Below are positions 15,587 to 23,124 of a stretch of 64,000 bases of DNA, one piece after another. The translations under genes and the position numbers were made by a program. Source of the stretch: Haladaptatus litoreus (GTDB lineage Archaea; Halobacteriota; Halobacteria; Halobacteriales; Haladaptataceae); the NCBI RefSeq assembly GCF_900156425.1, contig NZ_FTNO01000005.1:310001-374000 (forward strand), in the 5' to 3' direction. Positions within the stretch are counted from its first letter, which is position 1, and every line of letters starts with the position of its first letter. The notes below the pieces were generated by a model. That model made no database searches. It was not told where the DNA came from and worked only from the letters and a program-made list of their open reading frames with translations.

Positions 15587-17482
15587 TTAGTGTCTATTTG
15601 CGTCCGCCGACCCGCTGTCGTCCTCGAACACTGTATCGAACACTTTCTGTTGTGCCTTCCGGAGGTGGTTGTGAAGCGTCGGCGACGAAACGTCCATCGA
15701 CGCCGCGAGTTCCTCGGCGGTACTCCCGCGGGGCCACTCGAAATATCCGGCGAGATAGGCGGCCCGGAGAACCGTCTGCTGGCGCTCGGTCAACCGGTCG
15801 TGTACCGTCTGCTGGACATTGACCGTGCTCCGGGCGGGTTCGGAAACCTTGCGTTTCGAGCGCAAATCCGTCGCCGGAAACGACCGTTCGACGGTTTCCA
15901 CGACGCGACGAATATCTACCTGCTCCGAAAAAACGCCGGAAACGTCGAGGACACCCGATTCGGCCGACAGTTCGCGGACGGTGCCGCCGCGTTCCACGAG
16001 TATCGTCGCGAGCGAGTCGCCGGAAACGACGAACTCGAAAAGCGCGTCGTCCTCGTAGTCGCGGATGAGACGAGCATCCTCGACAGCGTCCGCGGCGGTT
16101 ATCCTATCGAGAACGTCGCCGACGGCGGCCCCGCTGGCCGTGACGAAGTAGAGCAGCGAATGGTTCGCTATCGGCACCACACCTTCGAGCGCGAACCGAC
16201 AGTCGAGTTCCGCCGAAGCCGAAACGAGAAAGACACCATCGTCGGTGCTGCGCAGCGAAAGCACTACGCCGGTGTCCGCCAACAACAGGCGTTTGCGCGC
16301 AATCGACGTGATAGTTCGGCCGACTCGTCTGCCGACATCGGCGAGGAGCGTCCTGTCTGTCGGCCGAAACGCGTCGTTGGCGACACAGAGCAGTCCGTGA
16401 ACGGTTTCGTTCGACCGGAGCGGCGCGACGGCGAACGAACACCGGGACAGCGGCCCGGTAAGCGGCACTTTATCGACCGACGAAGTAGCCGACATATCGG
16501 CCGACACACCGACCGACGACCCATCGGCTGATGGGTCGTCGGTCACCGCTTCGCCGACTATCGTCACGTCGGGAATCTCGTCTTTCAGCACGCCGATACC
16601 GTCGAGGACGGCATCGAGAACGTCGTCAGTGTTGTTTCGTTCGGGCATAGCACTCGTTCGTGGCGAGCCGTCCGCGTCGCAAATCCAGACGGCGCGGTAG
16701 ATGCCCGAGAGATGGTCGCAAACGGTGCGTTCCACGGCTTCAGTCGTGGACGCCTCCGCGAGGGTTTCGCCCAACTCACCCATACATCGAAGCAGTTCGG
16801 AGCGGCGAGAGTCCGCCCGGCTATTGTGTTCGCGGTGGTCGTGTTCCCAGTGGTCGTCTTTGCAGGGGTCGTGACGGTGTTCGCGGTGGTCGTAACGGCG
16901 GCCGACCCGGCCGCCGTTACGACTCGATTGCCGGTGCGGCTTCGCGAACGCGTCGATAATGTCGGTCGTGGTCGGCCTGTCGAGATACGGGGCGAGGCTT
17001 TCGAGGCTCTTCCACCCACCGACGGTCTGCACCACCCGCGTGTCGATGTCCTCCTCGACGAGGCTCCGCCACGCGAAGTACTTGCGGAGGTCGCGGCAGG
17101 TAACGTCTCGAAGGTCGTCAACGCGGTCTGCGACGTCGCTTACCACCATCTGAACGCGGCGTGGTGACACCGCGATAAACGGGTCGTACCGGGAAACGTC
17201 GTTCGCGGTAGCGAACTTTCGGAGGTCGTGGGCGATTTCGGGCGGGACGTATGCCGCCCGCGTTTCGCCGTCTCCATCTGGGACGGAGAGGAAATAGAAT
17301 CGTTCTCCGTCGCGTTCGCGCTCGGTGATGTCGGCGGGACAAATGCGGGTCAGTTCCGAGGGACGGAGTCCGACGCGTCCTGCCAGCGCCACGACGAGGT
17401 CTTCACGGTAGGTTTCGGTTCCGCGACGGAGACGCTCGTACTCCGGCGTCGTCAGGAACTCCGTGTCTTCCGCACCGCTCAT
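15587..17482 (-). CDS. Bat-type regulator: tyrosine-recombinase-like domain + GAF + HTH_10
   Basis: 631 residues. About 1-180 resemble the catalytic core of XerC/D-type tyrosine recombinases: Arg in GLRPSELTRI (R40), RDLR in place of HxLR (R133), and Tyr in APYLDRP (Y166). The two catalytic His positions appear as Arg and Gly/Trp, so strand cleavage is doubtful and DNA binding more likely. A His/Asp-rich linker (about 197-219) is followed by a GAF-like sensor, the bacterio-opsin-activator middle domain, and a C-terminal HTH_10 (LTERQQTVLRAAYLAGYF). Lying between two acs genes, it probably regulates acetate metabolism. The ATG at 17482 is favoured by a TATA-like box at 17506-17514. Confidence 0.85.
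   Translation of the reverse strand: MSGAEDTEFLTTPEYERLRRGTETYREDLVVALAGRVGLRPSELTRICPADITERERDGERFYFLSVPDGDGETRAAYVPPEIAHDLRKFATANDVSRYDPFIAVSPRRVQMVVSDVADRVDDLRDVTCRDLRKYFAWRSLVEEDIDTRVVQTVGGWKSLESLAPYLDRPTTTDIIDAFAKPHRQSSRNGGRVGRRYDHREHRHDPCKDDHWEHDHREHNSRADSRRSELLRCMGELGETLAEASTTEAVERTVCDHLSGIYRAVWICDADGSPRTSAMPERNNTDDVLDAVLDGIGVLKDEIPDVTIVGEAVTDDPSADGSSVGVSADMSATSSVDKVPLTGPLSRCSFAVAPLRSNETVHGLLCVANDAFRPTDRTLLADVGRRVGRTITSIARKRLLLADTGVVLSLRSTDDGVFLVSASAELDCRFALEGVVPIANHSLLYFVTASGAAVGDVLDRITAADAVEDARLIRDYEDDALFEFVVSGDSLATILVERGGTVRELSAESGVLDVSGVFSEQVDIRRVVETVERSFPATDLRSKRKVSEPARSTVNVQQTVHDRLTERQQTVLRAAYLAGYFEWPRGSTAEELAASMDVSSPTLHNHLRKAQQKVFDTVFEDDSGSADANRH
16511..16544. repeat. Perfect inverted repeat, 15-bp arms, in the Bat-type regulator
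   Basis: Left arm GACCGACGACCCATC at 16511-16525, 4-nt loop, exact reverse complement at 16530-16544. It is inside the coding region and encodes a Ser/Asp/Gly-rich loop (VTDDPSADGSSVG), probably surface-exposed in or beside the GAF domain. Confidence 0.85.
16826..16893. repeat. 17-bp direct repeat encoding a duplicated DHREH motif
   Basis: GTGTTCGCGGTGGTCGT occurs exactly at 16826-16842 and 16877-16893, with degenerate GTGGTCGT copies between. On the minus strand this encodes a linker with seven His in about 21 residues, including DHREH twice. Confidence 0.8.
16889..16923. repeat. Perfect inverted repeat, 16-bp arms, in the Bat-type regulator
   Basis: Left arm GTCGTAACGGCGGCCG at 16889-16904, 3-nt loop, exact reverse complement at 16908-16923. 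It is the longest stem found and overlaps one copy of the 17-bp direct repeat. It encodes SRNGGRVGRRYD at the join of the recombinase-like domain and the His-rich linker. Confidence 0.88.
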
Positions 17483-17505
17483 ATTTCGTATTTCTCTGGA
17501 GAGAC

Positions 17506-17514
17506 GAATAAATC
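17506..17514 (-). promoter_or_regulatory. TATA-like box for the Bat-type regulator
   Basis: On the minus strand GATTTATTC, centred 28 nt before the ATG at 17482. It supports a leaderless transcript and this start rather than an upstream alternative at 17572. Confidence 0.5.
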
Positions 17515-17639
17515 TTCGGGTAAGAACGGACAGCTCTCGACTGTTCTTCCCCTCGAAAGAAGAGAACTGCACAAAATTAGGTGAGAACCGTTTTCCAGAG
17601 CGGGAACGAGTCGTTTCGTCTTTGTGCGAAAGCGCGAAA

Positions 17640-19574
17640 CTACTCGTTCAGAAGCGATTCGAGTTCCCCGACGACCTCCGGGTTTCGGAGCGCGCTCGTG
17701 TCGCCGAGGTCTTCTCCGTTTGCGATGGCTTTCAGATACCGCCGGACGACTTTGCCCGACCTCGTTTTCGGTAGAGATGGCGTGAACGTGACGGAATCGG
17801 GTGCCGCAATCGACCCGATGGCCGATTCGACGGCCGACTGGACGCGCGTTCTGAGCACCTCGTCGCCCGCGACGTTCGATTCGGGACTGACGAACGCGTG
17901 AACTTTCGACCCTTTCATCGTGTCCGTCCCGCCGACGACGGCGGCTTCCGCGACGCCGTCTACGCCGACGATGGCCGATTCGATTTCCGCCGTACTCAAC
18001 CGACGGCCAGACACGTTGAGCACGTCGTCGGCCCGCCCGAGAAGGTGGAGATAGCCGTCCTCGTCCCGGACGGCGTTGTCGCCGGTGTCGTACTGCCACT
18101 GGCCGTCGGCACGACTCGTTCGGCGGACACCCCATCCAGCGTCTTCGCAAAGCGACCGCGCCATCCCCGGCCACGGGCGAGTGAGAACCAAGCGTCCCGA
18201 TTCTCTGGGCGGGACTTCCTCACCGACTTCGTTGACGACTGTCGCCCCGATTCCGGGGAGTTCCCGTCCGACTGCACCCGGTCGCATTCGGTCTGCACCG
18301 GGGAGCGTCGAAAGGACGACGCCGCCGGTTTCGGTCTGCCACCACGTATCCACGATTGGACATTCGCCGCCGCCCACGTGTTCGCGGTACCAGCGCCACG
18401 CAGTTTCGTCGATGGGTTCGCCCACGGTTCCGAGAAGTCGAAGGCTGGAGAGGTCGTGTTGTTCTGGATATTCGCTTCCCCACTTCATGAACGCCCGAAT
18501 GGAGGTCGGCGCGGTGTAGAACACGTCCACCTCGTTGCGCTCGATGACTTCCCAGAGACGGTTCTTTTCGGGATGGTCGGGCGTCCCTTCGTACAAAATG
18601 GTCGTCGCCCCGAGCGCGAGGGGGCCGTAAACGGCGTAGGAGTGGCCGGTAATCCAGCCGACGTCGGCAGAACACCAGTGCGTGTCCTCCGGCTTGAGGT
18701 CGAACACCGCGTGGCTCGTCCACGCGACGTGTGACAGATAGCCACCGGTCGTGTGCTCGACTAACGTCGGTTCGCCCGTGGTTCCCGAGGTGTAGATGAG
18801 AAACAGAGAATCGTCCGAATCGCGCTCGACGGGGTCGATTTCGACCCCGTCGTGGTCGGCAACGAGGTCGGCGTAGGAACGAGCGTCACCGATTTCCCCG
18901 TCGTCACCGAGTCGATTGACGACGATTTGTTCGACGTCCTGTTCGACGGAGAGACAGGCATTGTCGGCCATGCTTTTGAGATGGAGCGCGGTTCCCCGGC
19001 GGTAGTAACCGTCGCAGGTGACGAGATATTCGGAGTCTGCACCGGCCAACCGAGTTGCGAGCGCGTTGGCCGAAAAACCGGCGAAGACGACGCTGTGGGG
19101 TGCGCCGATTCGCGCACACGCCAGCATCGCAATCGGCAGTTCCGGAACCATCGGCATATAGAGCGTGACGACGTCGTCCTCGCCGACGCCGAGATTTCGG
19201 AGGGCCGCCGCGAACGCATTCACTTCATCCCGAAGTTGGTGGTAGGTGTAGGTTCGCGTCTCCCCGAGTTTTCCTTCCCAAATAAGCGCCGTCTCGTCGC
19301 CGCGACCATTCGCTACGTAGCGGTCGATGCAGTTGTGCGAGGCGTTCAACCGACCGCCGGGAAACCAGCGCGTCGAACCATCGTCGTCCAGTACCGCGTC
19401 GAACGAACGATGCCAGTCCAGAAGTTCGGCGGCGGTCTTCCAGCACGACGGCCATCCCGTTTCGCGGAGGGCGTCGCGGTCGCCCGCGGTGACGTTTGCT
19501 CCGCTAACGAACGACGATGGCGGCGTCTCCCAGTCGCGTCCGTGGGTTGTCTCCTTTCTACTCCCGTTGGCCAT
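17640..19574 (-). CDS. Acetyl-CoA synthetase paralogue
   Basis: 644 residues, collinear with the first acs product: WWQTETGG motif and C-terminal PKTRSGKVVRRYL with the catalytic lysine. The phosphate-binding loop differs: YTSGTTGEPTLVEHTT, where most Acs and the paralogue have a lysine in TTGxPKG. It should still be an acyl-CoA ligase, but activity or substrate (acetate, propionate) may differ. It lies 107 nt after the methylaspartate-cycle operon on the same strand, so it may be read with it or from its own promoter. Confidence 0.88.
   Translation of the reverse strand: MANGSRKETTHGRDWETPPSSFVSGANVTAGDRDALRETGWPSCWKTAAELLDWHRSFDAVLDDDGSTRWFPGGRLNASHNCIDRYVANGRGDETALIWEGKLGETRTYTYHQLRDEVNAFAAALRNLGVGEDDVVTLYMPMVPELPIAMLACARIGAPHSVVFAGFSANALATRLAGADSEYLVTCDGYYRRGTALHLKSMADNACLSVEQDVEQIVVNRLGDDGEIGDARSYADLVADHDGVEIDPVERDSDDSLFLIYTSGTTGEPTLVEHTTGGYLSHVAWTSHAVFDLKPEDTHWCSADVGWITGHSYAVYGPLALGATTILYEGTPDHPEKNRLWEVIERNEVDVFYTAPTSIRAFMKWGSEYPEQHDLSSLRLLGTVGEPIDETAWRWYREHVGGGECPIVDTWWQTETGGVVLSTLPGADRMRPGAVGRELPGIGATVVNEVGEEVPPRESGRLVLTRPWPGMARSLCEDAGWGVRRTSRADGQWQYDTGDNAVRDEDGYLHLLGRADDVLNVSGRRLSTAEIESAIVGVDGVAEAAVVGGTDTMKGSKVHAFVSPESNVAGDEVLRTRVQSAVESAIGSIAAPDSVTFTPSLPKTRSGKVVRRYLKAIANGEDLGDTSALRNPEVVGELESLLNE
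18827..18852. repeat. Perfect inverted repeat, 12-bp arms, in the acs paralogue
   Basis: CGACGGGGTCGA at 18827-18838, 2-nt loop, exact reverse complement at 18841-18852. It encodes DHDGVEIDPVER. The first acs product aligns here without a gap but its DNA has no such stem. Confidence 0.85.
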
Positions 19575-19681
19575 TCGTTTCGAGGTTCGTGCAAAAAGAC
19601 AAAAATCGTTCGCCTACACAGAGTTGACGAAAGTGACAGAAAGAGACGTGCGAAAAGCGGGCACGTTTCCGCTAGGTCGGA

Positions 19682-20704
19682 TTATCGGAGTGCGAGCGCC
19701 CGGTCGAGCAACCCGTCGTCGTACCGTTCTTTCGTCTGCTCGTCCTGCATCCCGTGGACGATAGCAACCGTCTCGACCGTGTTTTCGAAGTTCTTCAGCG
19801 TCGCTTCGTCCACCATCTGACCGTCGATTGCGACCGCCCCCGTCCCGGTTCCTTTCGCTTCGACGAACGTCTCGATTTTCGAAACCGCGGTGCGAAGTTC
19901 GTCGGTGGTCGGCAGGTGGATGCGGTTCGCTTGCGCGGTCTGATTGGGGTGGAGCGACCAACTGCCGTCGAGGCCGACCCGCGCTTCGCGCTCGACGTGG
20001 TCGGCGTAGCCGTCGCCGTTGTAGAACGTGACACCCGCGCGCTCGCGGAACAGGCGGTCGAACGGCCCGCCAATCGAAAGCAGGTCGTTCGCGCTCGCTT
20101 CGTTCGAGAGGGCTTCGCAGAGTCCCGACCAGTCGGGTCGTTTCCCGATTTCGCGCCCGCCGAGTTCCGCGGTGTAATCGACCGGCCCGAACACGAGCGC
20201 GGTCAGAAGGGATTCGTGCCCGAATTTGGATATCTCCCGAAGGTCAGAACGGGCGCGCGCCGATTCGACGATGACGGCCAGTTCGATGTCAGTGCCGGTT
20301 TCGCGGCCCGCGGCGGCGACCGCCGATTCCGCGGCGTTCACGTCTTCGAGACGCCCGACTTTCGGAACCACGAATCCATCGACGTGTTCGCCGACGGTTT
20401 CGGCGAGCGTCTCGATTTGTTCGACGCCGCGCTCGCGGAGCGATTCGCTGTCGTAGGCCCACTCGACGCGCGGCCAGATCTCGCCGGAGAATGCGGGCGC
20501 GTACTCCGGAAGCAACTCCCGGACGTTTTCGAGCGCCTCGTCTTTCATCTCCGGCGCGGTGCCGTCTTCGAGGTCGGGCACCAGCCAGTCGGGGGCCGAA
20601 AATCCCTCCGCGGTGAGGCCGGAGCGGAGGTATTTCGCGCTGTCGTCCCGGGGGACGGCGGCGGGTGCGGTCTGGAACGTTCGGCAGAGTCTCGTCTTTG
20701 TCAT
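19682..20704 (-). CDS. mcl: Beta-methylmalyl-CoA lyase (HpcH/CitE family)
   Basis: 340-residue HpcH/HpaI/CitE TIM-barrel enzyme. Visible signatures: PDLEDG, VVPKV, VIVESARA with the metal-ligand Glu, FGPVDYTAELG with the second acidic ligand, and GLDGSWSLHPNQ. As the last gene of a glutamate-mutase/methylaspartase/mesaconyl-CoA cluster it should cleave beta-methylmalyl-CoA to glyoxylate and propionyl-CoA, the final step before malate synthesis. A CitE-like lyase of another substrate cannot be excluded by sequence alone. It lies 32 nt after the hydratase gene. Confidence 0.88.
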   Translation of the reverse strand: MTKTRLCRTFQTAPAAVPRDDSAKYLRSGLTAEGFSAPDWLVPDLEDGTAPEMKDEALENVRELLPEYAPAFSGEIWPRVEWAYDSESLRERGVEQIETLAETVGEHVDGFVVPKVGRLEDVNAAESAVAAAGRETGTDIELAVIVESARARSDLREISKFGHESLLTALVFGPVDYTAELGGREIGKRPDWSGLCEALSNEASANDLLSIGGPFDRLFRERAGVTFYNGDGYADHVEREARVGLDGSWSLHPNQTAQANRIHLPTTDELRTAVSKIETFVEAKGTGTGAVAIDGQMVDEATLKNFENTVETVAIVHGMQDEQTKERYDDGLLDRALALR

Positions 20705-20736
20705 TGGTATTTCGTGGGTGTGTTTCGTGATTTCGC

Positions 20737-21810
20737 CTACTGGTTTCGTTTCTGAATCAGTGCGGTTCGGGTGCCGGAGTACACCGGTTCGTCGCGCTGG
20801 TTGAACGCGTAGTGTTCGAACGTGACTTCCCCGGCCTCCGAGTCGTCCGTGTCCTCGGTAGCGAGGACACGGGTGAATCCATAGATTGTGTCGCCGACGG
20901 TCACGAAGTCGTGAAATTGCTCGTCGCCGTATCCGATTTCGCGGTAGGTTCGTTCGTCCGAGCGTGCGTGCCCGAGCGCGACCGACCGGGTCACGTCGCC
21001 ATACGCAACGATTTCGCCGGATGGCGAGTCGGCCATGTAGTCGTCGTTGTGGTGCTGTTTCGCCGTGTTGAGCGTCACGAGCGGCAGTGTCGCCACCATC
21101 ACGTCGTCCATCGTTCGCCCGCGTTCGTGGCGGTAAGCGACCGCCGCATCACGGTTGGTCGTTCGTTCGTGAGCGTCGCGGAAGTCCTCGAAATACGGGC
21201 CGTCGGGCGAAACGAACTCGCTCGGGAGGCCGGAGTCGTCGGTTTCCCCGGTCGCGCGAGAGTCCGTCGGACTCTCGCGCCCGCCGTCCGTGGCCATCGG
21301 TTCCCGGCGCGGAATCATGTTCGTTCGGGTGTACGACAGGAGGGAGTCGCCCGTTTCGGCGTCGAATCCGGTCGTCTCCCACGTCACGATGCCGTAGTCG
21401 GGACGGGAACTCGATTCGCGTTTGGCTTCGACCATCGATTCGACGCGAATCTCGGTTCCCGGCGCGACCGTCGGGTCGTGAATCGACACGTCGTCTCTGC
21501 CGAGGAAGTAGCCGCCTTTCTCGCTCAAATCCTCGACGCTCGGCCCCATCACGCTGGCGAGCAGGTAATCCGGATGAATCGGGGAGTCGTCGTAGCCAAC
21601 TGCTCGCGCGGCGTCGGACCGCCAGTAGACCGGGTCGTGATTGAGCGTTTGGCTCATCCACAGCTCGTTGGCGTGCGCCGAGAGCGTGAGTCCCGCCGCG
21701 TGTTCGATAGTCTGTCCCTCGCTGAAATCCTCGAAGCAGCTCCCCTTTTCCAGCGTCTCTGCTCGCTCCAGCGCGTTCGAAAACGTTCGTGAGTCTGTCC
21801 AATCTGTCAT
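20737..21810 (-). CDS. mch: Mesaconyl-CoA hydratase (MaoC-like double hotdog)
   Basis: 357 residues with two MaoC/hotdog-type halves: about 20-160 (YWRSDAARAVGYDDSPIHPDYLLASVMGP) and about 215-355 (HHNDDYMADSPSGEIVAYGDVTRS). Between them is a low-complexity acidic linker (about 170-195). It should hydrate mesaconyl-C1-CoA to beta-methylmalyl-CoA in the methylaspartate cycle. Only 3 nt separate it from the methylaspartase gene. Both the linker and a C-terminal loop are encoded by perfect DNA hairpins. Confidence 0.88.
   Translation of the reverse strand: MTDWTDSRTFSNALERAETLEKGSCFEDFSEGQTIEHAAGLTLSAHANELWMSQTLNHDPVYWRSDAARAVGYDDSPIHPDYLLASVMGPSVEDLSEKGGYFLGRDDVSIHDPTVAPGTEIRVESMVEAKRESSSRPDYGIVTWETTGFDAETGDSLLSYTRTNMIPRREPMATDGGRESPTDSRATGETDDSGLPSEFVSPDGPYFEDFRDAHERTTNRDAAVAYRHERGRTMDDVMVATLPLVTLNTAKQHHNDDYMADSPSGEIVAYGDVTRSVALGHARSDERTYREIGYGDEQFHDFVTVGDTIYGFTRVLATEDTDDSEAGEVTFEHYAFNQRDEPVYSGTRTALIQKRNQ
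20847..20872. repeat. Perfect inverted repeat, 11-bp arms, in mch
   Basis: CCGTGTCCTCG at 20847-20857, 4-nt loop, exact reverse complement at 20862-20872. It encodes the loop RVLATEDTDD of mesaconyl-CoA hydratase. Confidence 0.8.
21254..21280. repeat. Perfect inverted repeat, 13-bp arms, in the mch linker
   Basis: GCGCGAGAGTCCG at 21254-21266, one base, exact reverse complement at 21268-21280. It encodes GRESPTDSRA in the acidic linker between the two hotdog halves. Confidence 0.85.
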
Positions 21811-21813
21811 CTG

Positions 21814-23124
21814 TTATCTCCGAGTTTCATTCGGTGTCTCTTTCGTTCCTATCTGCTTCGTCCGTGCTTTGCGGCGGGAAATCGCCCGCCGCATTTCGTT
21901 TTCCATCACCATGTACCCTTCATCGAAGCCCATGCCCGGTTTGGCGAGGGTCTGGGCGGCGTCGGTGGCGAGCGCGACGTGCGCGCACGCTCGCGCGGAG
22001 GTGACCGTTTCGTTGCACGTCCCGCCGAGATACGCGCGAGTGTCGGTACCGTCGCAGTACAGCACTGCTTCCGCGCTTCGCCCGATGCCGCCGAGGTCGG
22101 GCGTCTTGATTTGCACCACGTCGGCCGCGCCCGCGTCCACGAATGCCCGCACGTCCTCGAACGTATTGCACCATTCGTCGGCCACGATGTCCACGTTAAC
22201 GCCCGCGTCGGCGAGTCCGTCGCGGAGTTCGGCCATGGCGTAAATCTGTTCTTCCCGTCCGCCAACGTCCATCGGCCCTTCGACCTGCAACGGGAACGGG
22301 GCCGCGGCCTCCCGGAGGTCGGCGAAGTAGTCCGCGATTTCCGCGCGGTCGTACGGCGGCACGAAAAGTTCCCCGAGGATGCCGTACACGTCAACGTGGA
22401 ATCGCGGGTCGTAGCCCTCCGGGCCGAGTTCGACCGCACGGTTCGAGAGCCACGCCAGATACTCGACCAATCGCTCGCCGTCCGAACCCACCTTCTCGAC
22501 GCTGTTGAATAGACCGTGGGGGAGGACGGGAACGCCCTTCAACAGCATCTTTTCTGCGTTTTTGCGCCGATTGTCGCCCGACTGCCCGAAGACGGGAACC
22601 GGGTCGCTCGCGGGAACAGTCCCGTAGGTGTCGGCCAGAACGTCGGTTTTCGTACCGTGGCGGGCGATTGCGGCGGCGTCGAGCAGCGCCTGCGAGACGC
22701 CGTACCGAATCGCGGTGTGCAGTCGTTCGCCGTCGGTGGTGAGTCCTTCGAGGATGTCCGCGTTGTCGCGGAACTGTCCCGCGGCGCGTCCGACGAGTGA
22801 ATCCGAAACGATTTCTTCGATTACCGGCGCGAACTCCGGCGCTCGAAAGAGCGAATCGCGGCCGCCCGCGCCGGAGTACTGAACTGCGGCACAGTCGCCG
22901 CGAGCGACTGTGCCGTCGGAGAGTTCGAGCAGGACACTGACGGCCTCTCCGGCCTGTCGAACGCGGTCGAAACCGGGCGTCACCGGGTCGCCCCGATACG
23001 CGAATCCGTCCTGTTCTGCGCCCGCCTTGATGGCGCGCTGGTCGTCGAAGAAAAATCCGGAGACGGCGGGCACCGCACGAACTGATTCGATGATTCTCGT
23101 GTGGCCGGATTCGGCGGAAGTCAC
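21814..23124 (-). CDS. mal: Methylaspartate ammonia-lyase
   Basis: 436-residue MAL of the enolase superfamily, converting threo-3-methylaspartate to mesaconate and ammonia. Seen: the N-terminal capping motif GDCAAVQYSGAGGR, QALLDAAA, FHVDVYG with the first metal ligand, LQVEGPMD, VADEWCNT, and QIKTPDLGGIG with the catalytic Lys. Length is typical. It overlaps glmE by 4 nt and is followed by mch, so it is central to the methylaspartate operon. Confidence 0.95.
   Translation of the reverse strand: MTSAESGHTRIIESVRAVPAVSGFFFDDQRAIKAGAEQDGFAYRGDPVTPGFDRVRQAGEAVSVLLELSDGTVARGDCAAVQYSGAGGRDSLFRAPEFAPVIEEIVSDSLVGRAAGQFRDNADILEGLTTDGERLHTAIRYGVSQALLDAAAIARHGTKTDVLADTYGTVPASDPVPVFGQSGDNRRKNAEKMLLKGVPVLPHGLFNSVEKVGSDGERLVEYLAWLSNRAVELGPEGYDPRFHVDVYGILGELFVPPYDRAEIADYFADLREAAAPFPLQVEGPMDVGGREEQIYAMAELRDGLADAGVNVDIVADEWCNTFEDVRAFVDAGAADVVQIKTPDLGGIGRSAEAVLYCDGTDTRAYLGGTCNETVTSARACAHVALATDAAQTLAKPGMGFDEGYMVMENEMRRAISRRKARTKQIGTKETPNETRR
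22887..22915. repeat. Perfect inverted repeat, 12-bp arms, in mal
   Basis: CGGCACAGTCGC at 22887-22898, 5-nt loop, exact reverse complement at 22904-22915. It encodes DGTVARGDCAA, part of which is a conserved MAL motif, so the stem here overlaps functional sequence. Confidence 0.8.
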
